From assembly GCA_024398785.1 (NCBI GenBank), contig JAKSIO010000006.1, positions 20,170 to 84,169 on the forward strand: 64,000 nt of DNA, read 5' to 3'. A model generated the notes under the pieces. The model saw only the letters and a program-made list of their open reading frames with translations, searched no databases and was not told the DNA's origin. Below, in pieces: positions 36,519-44,579 of this stretch (its first letter is position 1; each line of letters opens with the position of its first letter). A program made the translations under genes and the position numbers. This DNA is from Bacteroidaceae bacterium. Lineage in GTDB: Bacteria; Bacteroidota; Bacteroidia; Bacteroidales; Bacteroidaceae.

Positions 36519-37492
36519 TTTCGTTCATTATTCCATATTATAACCTGGAATCTTCATCGGAGATTGAACAGCTCTTGTTGAGAGCTATCAGTTCAATCAC
36601 CATGCAGTTGAGCGATGATCAGTTTGAAATTCTAGTCATTGACGACGGTTCTCCAACACCACCTGTCACAGTTGTTGAGGCAGGTAATATATTTCTCCAC
36701 ACTATACCGCACGGATTCCTTGGTGCTGCCCGCAACTACGGAATTGAACACGCAAAGGGTGATTACATTGCATTTATCGATGCCGATGATTACTACTTCC
36801 CTGCCACCCTTGCAAAACACGTTGAATATGTCAACGAGCATCCCGAAACAGATCTGCTCATGTTCAGTTTTCTTGAATGCTATGACGGCAAGGGTATGGT
36901 GGCATTACACCAGCAGGATCCGGTAATATCAGGTCCTGTTGTTGGTAAGGATTTTCTATTGAACAATCATCCCAGCGGCAGTGCCTGCCAGTATTTTATA
37001 AGACGTAAGGTTCTTATAAACAATCATATACGTTTTGCCCAAAACACATACATTGAAGACGAAGATTTTACAGCCAGAGTCCTGTACCTTTCCAGAAACG
37101 TATGTTCTTCAAAACAGTATGTATATGCATACTACCGCCGTCAGGGTTCAATTGTCCGCACAGTCTCAAATGCCAGAAACAAAGAATTGAATCATGCAGC
37201 TCTTGAATCAATTAAACGCATTCAGGCTTTTGCAGCCAAGTTCCCGGCAGAAGAGAACCAATCGTTGATCAAACGTATTTCAACAATCTCTATTGATGTA
37301 TTCCGCCGTTCACTAAGGGCGTCAAATCATAGAGAATTGGTTAGAAACACCAAAGCTGCCCTGAAAGAGATGCACATCTACCCAATTCCTGTTGTACAAG
37401 GTATGGGCATCAGATTTTCAGTTTACGCCATTGTGCTCAGATTCGGTGTGGGAAGATGGTTGTTGCGTCTTTATGAACTGGACAAGCAATGA
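36515..37492 (+). CDS. family 2 glycosyltransferase
   Basis: The protein has 325 residues. It has the same GT-A signature as its neighbour: I-S-F-I-I-P-Y-Y, V-I-D-D-G-S-P, G-A-A-R-N-Y-G and F-I-D-A-D-D. The C-terminal third is basic and helical. It overlaps both neighbours by 4 nt, so the three glycosyltransferases are translationally coupled. Confidence 0.9.
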   Translation: MISFIIPYYNLESSSEIEQLLLRAISSITMQLSDDQFEILVIDDGSPTPPVTVVEAGNIFLHTIPHGFLGAARNYGIEHAKGDYIAFIDADDYYFPATLAKHVEYVNEHPETDLLMFSFLECYDGKGMVALHQQDPVISGPVVGKDFLLNNHPSGSACQYFIRRKVLINNHIRFAQNTYIEDEDFTARVLYLSRNVCSSKQYVYAYYRRQGSIVRTVSNARNKELNHAALESIKRIQAFAAKFPAEENQSLIKRISTISIDVFRRSLRASNHRELVRNTKAALKEMHIYPIPVVQGMGIRFSVYAIVLRFGVGRWLLRLYELDKQ

Positions 37493-38598
37493 ATATTCTT
37501 CTTATAGGCGAATACAGCAACGTTCATTGGACACTGGCAAGCGGACTCAAATCACTTGGTCACTCTGTAGTAGTGATAAGCAATGGCGATTTCTGGAAAA
37601 AATATCCCTGCGATATACTTCTTGAACGGAAAAGCAATAAAATCAAGGACAGCATAGCGTATCTGTGCAAAGTACTGTTTGCATTAAGAAAGATGCGCGG
37701 ATTTGACGTGGTACAGATTATAAATCCCATGTTTCTGGAATTGAAAGCCAAACATATACGTCCCATATTTAACTACATTAAACGTCATAACAAAAAAGTA
37801 TTTCTTGCCGCATACGGCATGGACTACTACTATGTCAAAGGTTGTTTGGGACAAACTCTGTTCCGCTATTCCGAATTCATAACTCCTGCCGGAGAATTAC
37901 GTTCCATTGACCAGAACATTGATGCCATCAAAGACTGGACAGGGAACAGCGACAAACAAAAACTGAACGAATATATAGCTCAGACCTGCAATGGAATTAT
38001 TGCCGGATTATGGGAATACTACCAGTGCTACAGACAAGACTTCGGCAATAAGCTTGAATACATTCCTTTTCCGGTAGAACCCATGCCTGCAGACTCACTT
38101 CCAGAGCGATATTATCAGGATATTGACAGAATCAGATTATTTATAGGCATACAAAGAACACGCAGTAAGTTTAAAGGGACTGACATTTTGTTGAACATAT
38201 TGACAGAACTGGAAAATGAGTATCCGGACAAAGTGCAGGTATTCCGTGCAGAGAATGTTCCTTTTGCCGAATATAAAAAGATGATGCTTGACAGTGACAT
38301 TCTTATTGACCAGCTTTATTCCCCGTCTCCAAACATGAACTCACTGCTTGCCATGTCGCAGGGACTGGCAGTTGCGGGCGGCGGTTGGGAAGAGCCTTAT
38401 ATTCTGTTGGGAGAAAAGAATCTGCGTCCTGTCATAGACCTGCCATGTGATCCACAGGAGATACGCGCCGTTTTACTGGAATTCATCCACAATCCCGTTT
38501 TGATAAGAGAAAAGAAAAAGGAAAGTGTTGAATTTATAGGTAAGTATCATACTCCTTCAATTGTTGCCAGCAGATGGATAGATTTTGTAAACAGATAA
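37489..38598 (+). CDS. glycosyltransferase, GT-B fold (GT4-like)
   Basis: The protein has 369 residues. The N-terminus (M-N-I-L-L-I-G-E-Y) and S-L-G-H-S-V-V-V-I-S are typical of a GT-B Rossmann half. The second half has the donor-side pattern S-D-I-L-I-D-Q near 265 and E-x-x-A/S-x-G-L-A near 295. It lacks the full E-x7-E motif of standard GT4, so the family is tentative. It overlaps the preceding GT2 gene by 4 nt. Confidence 0.72.
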   Translation: MNILLIGEYSNVHWTLASGLKSLGHSVVVISNGDFWKKYPCDILLERKSNKIKDSIAYLCKVLFALRKMRGFDVVQIINPMFLELKAKHIRPIFNYIKRHNKKVFLAAYGMDYYYVKGCLGQTLFRYSEFITPAGELRSIDQNIDAIKDWTGNSDKQKLNEYIAQTCNGIIAGLWEYYQCYRQDFGNKLEYIPFPVEPMPADSLPERYYQDIDRIRLFIGIQRTRSKFKGTDILLNILTELENEYPDKVQVFRAENVPFAEYKKMMLDSDILIDQLYSPSPNMNSLLAMSQGLAVAGGGWEEPYILLGEKNLRPVIDLPCDPQEIRAVLLEFIHNPVLIREKKKESVEFIGKYHTPSIVASRWIDFVNR

Positions 38599-39449
38599 AA
38601 ACAGTTTTATTCACGGTTGTCTTTGCTATAATTCCTATTGTGCCAACAAAAGCCAAAGTCATAGCAGAACCTCCCATGGAGCCGGCTTATTACGGCCCCA
38701 ACGCCCTGCTTGTTCCGGATATGATTGACGGAACTGCCGACAAATGCATTAAAGTTGAGGCAGGATATGATTACATAGCAGGATACGCGGGAGATGTAAC
38801 CCACAACATCAATCTATATACAGACATTCCTCTGTATACTGACCGCGTACACCTCAGACTTTTTGTTCCACCTGTAACGGAATTCTGGCGTCACTCAAAC
38901 AACAGTCTTTTCCATTACAATCTGTCTGAAGACTCAAGAAAAGGAAACGTTGGCGGAGACATTTATGTTGCAACAGATATTCATGTGCTTAAAGAAGAAT
39001 ATCACCGGATAAACGTTGTTGCCACGGCCATGATCAAATCGGCATCTGGAGACGATTCCGGACACTTGCGGTATTTTGATGTTCCCGCGTATCATTTTTA
39101 CGGAACAATATCCAAAACGTTGCATTTTGACAACCGGATCATTTCCGGCCTTAATGCAGCCGCAATGATTGGTTTTTCCTGTTGGCAGATTGATAAGCAC
39201 CGCCAGAACGATGCAGTATTATATGGATTGCAGCTATCCGCACATGGGGACCATTATAATCTCAGCGTCAATGCAAGAGGTATTCATGGGCGTCTTCACA
39301 CAGGCGATGACCCCGCTGTCATTAAGACCCGGCTTGACCTGAAATTCAGCAACTGGTCTCCGTACGTAGCATACCAGCACGGTCTCAACGATTATCCGTT
39401 CAATTTTTATTCAGTAGGTCTGTTATACAGCATACCACTGATAAAATAA
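38574..39449 (+). CDS. secreted, probably outer-membrane beta-barrel protein in the glycan operon
   Basis: The protein has 291 residues. A signal peptide ends near residue 27 (VPTKAK). The mature part has many strands alternating polar and aromatic residues (for example YVAYQHGLNDYPFNFYSVGL) and ends with a strand, as outer-membrane barrels do. The start lies 25 nt inside the preceding gene, which shows tight coupling. The family is unknown. It may take part in anchoring or exporting the glycan; that is inference from context. Confidence 0.6.
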   Translation: MDRFCKQIKTVLFTVVFAIIPIVPTKAKVIAEPPMEPAYYGPNALLVPDMIDGTADKCIKVEAGYDYIAGYAGDVTHNINLYTDIPLYTDRVHLRLFVPPVTEFWRHSNNSLFHYNLSEDSRKGNVGGDIYVATDIHVLKEEYHRINVVATAMIKSASGDDSGHLRYFDVPAYHFYGTISKTLHFDNRIISGLNAAAMIGFSCWQIDKHRQNDAVLYGLQLSAHGDHYNLSVNARGIHGRLHTGDDPAVIKTRLDLKFSNWSPYVAYQHGLNDYPFNFYSVGLLYSIPLIK

Positions 39450-39459
39450 CGGACTGTAT

Positions 39460-40812
39460 CTACAGGGGAATAGAATATGCATCATAAACAACTCCCCTTC
39501 CTCCAAAGCCTTCTTTTTGAAGAACAAGGCCGTTGTTCAGTATTGTTCCCGAATGTTCGGTAGAAATTCCAAAATCAAAATAGCGTGCCTCACCACACTC
39601 ATTGTCAATAAGATATGCAAGCAGCATATCCAATGCGCCTAATTCCTTACCATCAGCAGAAGCTGCAAGATATTGTGTATGGACAACAATTCCTGTACAA
39701 TAAAGGACAGTACCTGCAACAATATTTCCGGCATGTCTGGCCACCCACAATTTTATGTTTGACGGGAAACGTTCCATAAGCATACGCATTTCATCAACAG
39801 TATGCACCGGATTCACTCCATGAGCCAACTTCAATGTTTCTGACAAAACACTCCAGTATTGTTCAAGATCATTGCCAGAATTGCCTTGCTCTATAGAAAC
39901 TCCGTTTTTCCTGGCTTTTGCAATACAACGCTTGCGCAAAGTCTGCATTGGAAGTATATTGCTTAAATCAATGACAGTGGACAAGCCGCTGGCTACAGGC
40001 TTGCTGTTCAGACGGAAGAGTGCATACATATCCTCTTGGGAAGGCAAGGATGAATATATGTACGGGACAGGTTTATAAAGTAATCTGTCTGCCTGATAAT
40101 TGCATTTGAAGTACTGGACAGCTGTCTGCATAATATCAAGAACTTTAGTTGCATGCAAATTGCGTGACATGACAAGACCACCGTATGTAAGACCTCCATG
40201 TGACTCTATACGGTTTTCTTTGTCGTTATAGTTTGCAGGCAAAACAGCAACAAGACTGTCTTTATAGTAAAACATCAGAGAACAATCCTTGAACCTGTCA
40301 CTATGGTAATCCATATAATCTCTGTCAAACAGAAATGTTCCGTTCTTAGAGTCTTTCACAAAAGAGTTCCATTGTTCCTTTGCTCCGGCATCGTAAGGTC
40401 TGACCGCAATCTGAGAGTCTAAAAATTCATTATATGTATTTGTATAGCCCTCCTTTGAATAATGATGCGATGCCATCACCATGCATACCGTACCGGGTTC
40501 AAAGTCATACAAATCGCACCAGACGTTAGGAGGCACAACCACCCCTTTGGATGGTGAATCTACAGCAAGCGTAACCTTGGTTACACCATCATCGGCATCG
40601 ATTTTGAAAGAACCGCTAACCGCAACCAACAACTCATACGTCTGATTATGGGAATGACTGGCACGGTGCTCCCCAGCTGGGACATCATATATCCAGAACA
40701 CACGTTCAATTCCAAAAGGGACATTACGTTCCGCTTCTGCCACAGACAGATTCCCGCGAGAATCAGTATGCGGTGTAAAATTCAATATGCTTACTCCTTT
40801 TGGAAGAATCAT
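39460..40812 (-). CDS. cupin (WxcM/FdtA-like) fused to a FemAB/GNAT-like acyltransferase
   Basis: The protein has 450 residues. Residues 1-135 are a cupin of the sugar 3,4-ketoisomerase type, with D-S-R-G-N-L, G-E-H-R-A-S-H-S-H-N and V-P-P-N-V-W. Residues 140-450 resemble the FemAB-type acyltransferase fold: G-G-L-T-Y-G-G near 215 and Y-L-A-A-S-A-D-G near 395 with F-D-F-G-I-S near 420. It likely isomerises a dTDP-keto-sugar or binds a sugar nucleotide, and acylates an amino sugar. It converges with the glycosyltransferase operon. The known WxcM fusion has a hexapeptide acetyltransferase instead. Confidence 0.75.
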   Translation of the reverse strand: MILPKGVSILNFTPHTDSRGNLSVAEAERNVPFGIERVFWIYDVPAGEHRASHSHNQTYELLVAVSGSFKIDADDGVTKVTLAVDSPSKGVVVPPNVWCDLYDFEPGTVCMVMASHHYSKEGYTNTYNEFLDSQIAVRPYDAGAKEQWNSFVKDSKNGTFLFDRDYMDYHSDRFKDCSLMFYYKDSLVAVLPANYNDKENRIESHGGLTYGGLVMSRNLHATKVLDIMQTAVQYFKCNYQADRLLYKPVPYIYSSLPSQEDMYALFRLNSKPVASGLSTVIDLSNILPMQTLRKRCIAKARKNGVSIEQGNSGNDLEQYWSVLSETLKLAHGVNPVHTVDEMRMLMERFPSNIKLWVARHAGNIVAGTVLYCTGIVVHTQYLAASADGKELGALDMLLAYLIDNECGEARYFDFGISTEHSGTILNNGLVLQKEGFGGRGVVYDAYSIPL

Positions 40813-40817
40813 TCTGT

Positions 40818-41312
40818 TTAGAATTTATATGCAACACCAACCAACAGTGATCCCAAATCAAAATCAAAATGTTTTTCGCCACCGTTGTATCCAAGTTTTC
40901 CTACTGTTGCATTAAGGAACCAGTGATCAGTCATTCTGCAATATACTGACGGTGAGTAAAAAGCTTTCCACGTTACATTTCCGCCGCCTTCTGTTCCTAT
41001 TCCTACATAGAGATTATGTGACAGCCCCCAGTTTTCGCCAAATTGCATAACATAAGAAGCTTTGGGCATAAAATAGAAATTATTGAAACCGGCAGTCGCA
41101 CTAAAAGACATAGCCGCGCCTACGTTGATATTGTCTGCTACAAAATAATCAAATTCGGGAATAAATGACAGATACGTTGATGAACTCTCCTGGTACGCCG
41201 TTACGGACAAACACATTGAGCCTCCCACCAGCATATCTCCTTTAACGAACGACTGGGCTTTACAAACAATAGCAGCTACAAGCAATACTGCAGACAATAA
41301 AATTTTTTTCAT
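40818..41312 (-). CDS. small outer-membrane beta-barrel protein, paralogue A
   Basis: The protein has 164 residues from MKKILLSAVL; an ATG at 41360 is excluded because it lies in the promoter and hairpin. A signal peptide ends near VCKAQ. The mature protein has alternating strands and ends Y-K-F, a barrel-type C-terminus. It is clearly paralogous to the next gene upstream: both begin M-K-K-x-L-L-S-A, then x-x-K-G-D-M-x-x-G-G, then P-E-F-x-Y. Its function is unknown. Confidence 0.75.
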   Translation of the reverse strand: MKKILLSAVLLVAAIVCKAQSFVKGDMLVGGSMCLSVTAYQESSSTYLSFIPEFDYFVADNINVGAAMSFSATAGFNNFYFMPKASYVMQFGENWGLSHNLYVGIGTEGGGNVTWKAFYSPSVYCRMTDHWFLNATVGKLGYNGGEKHFDFDLGSLLVGVAYKF

Positions 41313-41332
41313 CCTGAAGTGTAATAATAAAA

Positions 41333-41361
41333 TGTGGTGTCTGAATCTGTCAGACACCACA
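41333..41361. terminator. 12-bp perfect hairpin between the two paralogues
   Basis: The stem TGTGGTGTCTGA (41333-41344) pairs exactly with 41350-41361 around a 5-nt loop. On the minus strand it is followed by a T-rich stretch, so it can end transcription of the upstream paralogue. Its edge touches the -7 element of the downstream gene, so it could also act as an operator or 5' hairpin. Confidence 0.6.
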
Positions 41362-41367
41362 AATTTA
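41360..41367 (-). promoter_or_regulatory. -7 promoter element of paralogue A
   Basis: TAAATTTG on the minus strand, 47 nt before the start at 41312, adjoining the hairpin at 41333-41361. Confidence 0.45.
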
Positions 41368-41411
41368 TAAAATAATGTTTTATATGCCGGTTCTATGGCA
41401 TAAAAAACTTA

Positions 41412-41981
41412 TCAGAATCTATAATGCAATCCAATATAAACATCATAAACGCCAATATTGAAAGTATCAGCATTAAAATCATAACCTAAAACACCGGCAC
41501 CAAGATCAAAGAACCAGTTGTCATTCATAAAGCAGTATACACCCGGGTAGTAATACAAGCTTACTGCATTTGTCAAATCACCTTTATGAACATCATTACC
41601 TACAATTGATTTGCCTTTGTTCCATTCTACATTAAGAGAAAGTGTATTAGACCATCCCCAACGCTCTCCCAATGCAAGTTCATAACAAACCTGCGGGCAA
41701 ATAGCAAATGAAAGTTCTCTGTTCTTTACTTTGGGATCAGAATCTTTTGCTTTACTTCCAGTACGGTATATTTCACCGCATACACCAACAGCAAAATGTT
41801 CTGAAATATAGTAATTGAACTCGGGTCTCAAACCATAGGTAAATGAGTTATTGTTTTTATTGAGCGAAGCTCCCAAATCAACCATTCCACCAAGGGTCAT
41901 GTCACCTTTCTCAAAATTCTGAGCGTTAACACCAAGAACAACTGCCATCAGCATGGCAGCGGACAATAAAAATTTCTTCAT
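41412..41981 (-). CDS. small outer-membrane beta-barrel protein, paralogue B
   Basis: The protein has 189 residues. A signal peptide ends near VNAQ. The strand-rich mature part ends H-Y-R-F, a typical barrel end. It has the same conserved start (F-E-K-G-D-M-T-L-G-G) and R-P-E-F-N-Y-Y block as paralogue A. Gene duplication is evident. Its function is unknown. Confidence 0.78.
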   Translation of the reverse strand: MKKFLLSAAMLMAVVLGVNAQNFEKGDMTLGGMVDLGASLNKNNNSFTYGLRPEFNYYISEHFAVGVCGEIYRTGSKAKDSDPKVKNRELSFAICPQVCYELALGERWGWSNTLSLNVEWNKGKSIVGNDVHKGDLTNAVSLYYYPGVYCFMNDNWFFDLGAGVLGYDFNADTFNIGVYDVYIGLHYRF

Positions 41982-42041
41982 AATGTTAAAATATTAATTA
42001 AACATAAATTGTTTCAAATCAAGATTTGTAAAATACAGCAT

Positions 42042-42049
42042 CAAAGGTA
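42042..42049 (-). promoter_or_regulatory. -7 promoter element of paralogue B
   Basis: TACCTTTG on the minus strand, 60 nt before the start at 41981. Confidence 0.6.
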
Positions 42050-42152
42050 CTATTTTATTTTCATTGTTTATTTTTACAGCGCAGTTTCACTAAAAAATAC
42101 AAATCTCAAGAAAAAAAACTTGAAAACTTTTGCAAAAAACAATTTCAATACA

Positions 42153-42160
42153 TACCTTTG
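42153..42160 (+). promoter_or_regulatory. -7 promoter element of the tRNA-Ser/tRNA-Glu unit
   Basis: TACCTTTG, with a TTTTG about 20 nt upstream as a possible -33 element. It lies 55 nt before the mature tRNA-Ser. Confidence 0.65.
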
Positions 42161-42215
42161 CATCCGCTTTTGAGCCACAGCGGTGGTTCTCCAAATGGAA
42201 GGTTCAAAGGGACAA

Positions 42216-42305
42216 GGAAGCATGGGTGAGTGGCTGAAACCAGCAGTTTGCTAAACTGCCGTACGGGTAACCGTACCAGAGGTTCGAATCCTCTTGCTTC
42301 CGCCA
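42216..42305 (+). tRNA. tRNA-Ser (anticodon GCU)
   Basis: The acceptor stem is GGAAGCA with TGCTTCC. The anticodon stem GCAGT/ACTGC (42243-42259) holds the anticodon GCT at 42250-42252. A long variable arm follows, as in class II tRNAs, and the T-loop is TTCGAAT. A CCA end is encoded at 42303-42305. It reads AGC and AGU codons. Confidence 0.95.
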
Positions 42306-42309
42306 CCAT

Positions 42310-42383
42310 GGCGCTTTCGTCTAGTGGTCCAGGACACCTGCCTCTCACGCAGGGGATCACGGGTTCGACTCCCGTAGGCGCTA
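42310..42383 (+). tRNA. tRNA-Glu (anticodon CUC)
   Basis: The acceptor stem is GGCGCTT with AGGCGCT, with two G-U pairs. The D-arm begins TCGTCTAG, as typical for tRNA-Glu. The anticodon stem CCTGC/GCAGG holds CTC at 42344-42346. The T-loop is TTCGACT. No CCA is encoded. It lies 4 nt after tRNA-Ser, in one transcript. Confidence 0.94.
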
Positions 42384-42390
42384 CAAAAAA

Positions 42391-42423
42391 AGAGTTCAGA
42401 AAATTCTGGACTCTTTTTTTTTT
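42391..42423 (+). terminator. intrinsic terminator of the tRNA unit
   Basis: The stem GAGTTCAGAA (42392-42401) pairs with TTCTGGACTC (42404-42413) with one G-U pair, followed by a ten-T run. Confidence 0.85.
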
Positions 42424-42667
42424 GCGCAGCCGCACCTTTTATACGGGGTGTACCCCGCACCCCCTCGTTGCTCCGCAACAGAACGCTGAAGCGTTCTTGA
42501 ATTCAGGTTTTCCGGCAACAACGTATTTGGATATATGCGTAGAGGACCCTCAGCACCCGTTCTGAGGTGAACGGGAGGGGCCCGTAAGTTAGGATTGATG
42601 AGCGTGAAAAGCCTGCTTTTCAAAGCAAAGCAAAGCAAGACTAACTTATGGGAGGGACGAGCAGTTA

Positions 42668-42715
42668 GTTAGCGGAGCGCTAACTGCGAGCGTCCGATAC
42701 ACATATATCCAAATA
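42668..42715 (+). repeat. 48-bp direct repeat, copy 1
   Basis: Identical over 48 bp to 42745-42792. It begins with the hairpin GTTAGCG-GAG-CGCTAAC and ends with the strand that can pair with 42523-42537. Confidence 0.9.
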
Positions 42716-42744
42716 CAAATGTAAGGAAGGTGGAAGCAAAGCAG

Positions 42745-42792
42745 GTTAGCGGAGCGCTAACTGCGAGCGTCCGATACACATATATCCAAATA
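42745..42792 (+). repeat. 48-bp direct repeat, copy 2
   Basis: Identical to 42668-42715. Its end can also pair with the upstream inverted strand at 42523-42537 (14 bp), so the two copies compete for it. Confidence 0.9.
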
Positions 42793-42801
42793 AGAAAAGT
42801 T

Positions 42802-42827
42802 GGTGAACGGAACCTGTCCCCTGTTCA
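42802..42827 (+). repeat. 26-bp dispersed repeat, solo copy
   Basis: All 26 bases equal the reverse complement of 49431-49456, and 24 of 26 equal 49760-49785. These are the ends of the element 6.6 kb away. The last three bases provide the stop codon of the gene at 42825-44561. Confidence 0.88.
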
Positions 42828-44561
42828 GGAGAGGTGGGAAGTGATGTGGCGACGATACTGCCCTTTGACTACAGAGTCTGTCTGGTTGGCAATGAAATCA
42901 ACACGCTCCAGCGGATTAAGGGTGGCATCGGCTTGCGGAGAAACCTCTTTGATATTGATATCACCTGTACCTACTACGGGATAATATTCATCCCAATGGA
43001 CCGGCACCTGATGCATGCGTCCGTCCATGCCCAGTTTTGGAACATAAGTAGTTCTCTGTATCACTCCAAATCCGTGGGCAGACACCTGCACGCGACATGT
43101 ATTATCCTGTCTGTCAAGTTCCTGAGTCTTAAGAATACATTCCGTAACACAATCTTTTGAACGGAAATGTTCTTCGCCCCAGAAATTTGCCAACGATTCA
43201 TGTTCCCAGAACGCACTGCGTTGCGGCATATCAATACCATATATATCTTCTACAGGACGGATTTGCTGATACATAGGAATACTGAGTAACGGAGCCAGGC
43301 CAAAATACAGCGAACGGAAATGTTCCGCATTCAGAGAATAAAAGTTCTTTTCAATATCATCCAGATCGTAACCATGATACATTTTAGGGTCAGTATCAAT
43401 TGACAGGTTCTGCAGATGATCGGCAATGATTGTATTGATTTTTTTATCTTTACAAAAGTCAAAATCATCTCCGTAGCCTTCTTTCTCGTCGCGCAACAGG
43501 GAAAGCATACTGCTTTGAGCCAGCGGAGTGAACAACAGACGGAACTGCTGTTCGTCATTGCGGTCTTTAGTGTTGAACAAAACCTCAAATACCTGATTTG
43601 TCATCATGGTATAATTGGAATCATCTGTAAGATTGCGCGAAAACTTCTGCAGTTTTTTAAGCGTTCTTTTGAATTTGAGCGAATCTTCATTATTGGCCAG
43701 ATCATTCTGACGGCGGTTAAATATCAGATCAGGTGCGGCAGAATTTCCATATATAAGTCTGGTCTTTTCATAATACTGCGGATATGGAGCTGTAACGCAG
43801 GCCGTCAGAACCTGAGAGTGATGTTGCGGAACCATACGTCCGTTTCCGGAAGGAACCATTGTTGTCCACGTTATAGTTAGCGAACCGGAATATGTTTTCT
43901 CCCCCATTTCCATCTTTCTGGTACGACAGAAAACAAAAGGATTACCGTTTATCAAACCGCTATGAGATACTATTACAGACCTGTCTGTATTAAAACTGTC
44001 ACTCCAGCCATAGCGTGTCTTCAGATCTGCAAGACGTTGTACTGTAAAGAACGGATCAAACTCAATACGCGGCACCGTGCGTGTAACCATGCGTGCCAGA
44101 ATATCCCAGTCAAAGAGTTTGTTCAACGGTTCCATCTGATTCCATGCCAGACGCACATTGGAATCAATTACAGATTGAAGATTATCTCTGTTATGCTTTT
44201 TCTTTCTGATATTCGGATGTACAAAGGCAAGCAACAATACAACAAGTAAAAAAAGAGCTGCTATTATGCCGGCTTGAAGATTGAAAGATACTGTTTGCCA
44301 GACATATATCAGGTATGTTATGCCTCCGGCAAATAATAGCCATAGCAGAAAACATAAAAATCTGAGACCGGACAATTGCCGCTGTGCAACTTCAAGATCT
44401 TTACGTGATTTTCGAATCAGATCGCAGGTCTTTTTATTCTGGGCAGCATCAACCTTGGACAAATCTTTCAATTCTTTGAAAGTGTCCAAACAGATTTGCC
44501 TGAATTTTTCCTTGAAAACCTTCTGATACTGTTCAAGCGGATCGTAAATATCCTCTATCAT
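42825..44561 (-). CDS. membrane protein next to lemA, unknown function
   Basis: The protein has 578 residues. A basic, coiled N-terminus (1-65) is followed by two hydrophobic helices (about 68-92 and 97-118), then a large soluble domain of about 450 residues. The soluble part includes a likely beta-rich module (F-V-F-C-R-T-R-K-M-E-M-G-E, T-I-T-W-T-T-M-V-P). The architecture resembles DUF3137-like proteins that often accompany LemA. It lies 18 nt after the lemA gene and is in its operon. Its C-terminus ends inside a dispersed repeat, so the last residues may not be native. Confidence 0.65.
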   Translation of the reverse strand: MIEDIYDPLEQYQKVFKEKFRQICLDTFKELKDLSKVDAAQNKKTCDLIRKSRKDLEVAQRQLSGLRFLCFLLWLLFAGGITYLIYVWQTVSFNLQAGIIAALFLLVVLLLAFVHPNIRKKKHNRDNLQSVIDSNVRLAWNQMEPLNKLFDWDILARMVTRTVPRIEFDPFFTVQRLADLKTRYGWSDSFNTDRSVIVSHSGLINGNPFVFCRTRKMEMGEKTYSGSLTITWTTMVPSGNGRMVPQHHSQVLTACVTAPYPQYYEKTRLIYGNSAAPDLIFNRRQNDLANNEDSLKFKRTLKKLQKFSRNLTDDSNYTMMTNQVFEVLFNTKDRNDEQQFRLLFTPLAQSSMLSLLRDEKEGYGDDFDFCKDKKINTIIADHLQNLSIDTDPKMYHGYDLDDIEKNFYSLNAEHFRSLYFGLAPLLSIPMYQQIRPVEDIYGIDMPQRSAFWEHESLANFWGEEHFRSKDCVTECILKTQELDRQDNTCRVQVSAHGFGVIQRTTYVPKLGMDGRMHQVPVHWDEYYPVVGTGDINIKEVSPQADATLNPLERVDFIANQTDSVVKGQYRRHITSHLS

Positions 44562-44579
44562 AATTGGAATACACCAATT

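Larger units (their letters stand above)
42444..42792. repeat. hairpin-rich intergenic region with direct and inverted repeats
   Basis: This stretch holds no credible gene. It holds a row of perfect or near-perfect hairpins: 42444-42457, 42467-42479, 42480-42497, 42556-42575, 42581-42652 (a 12-bp outer stem), 42668-42684 and 42745-42761. A 15-bp inverted repeat (42523-42537 with 42702-42716) encloses several of them. A 48-bp sequence is present twice without mismatch, at 42668-42715 and 42745-42792. It may be a mobile or decayed repeat element or a structured RNA. Confidence 0.8.

Noticed and set aside
42145..42435. Frames on both strands over the two tRNA genes
   Set aside because: The tRNA structures are complete and explain the sequence; the frames read through them and the terminator.
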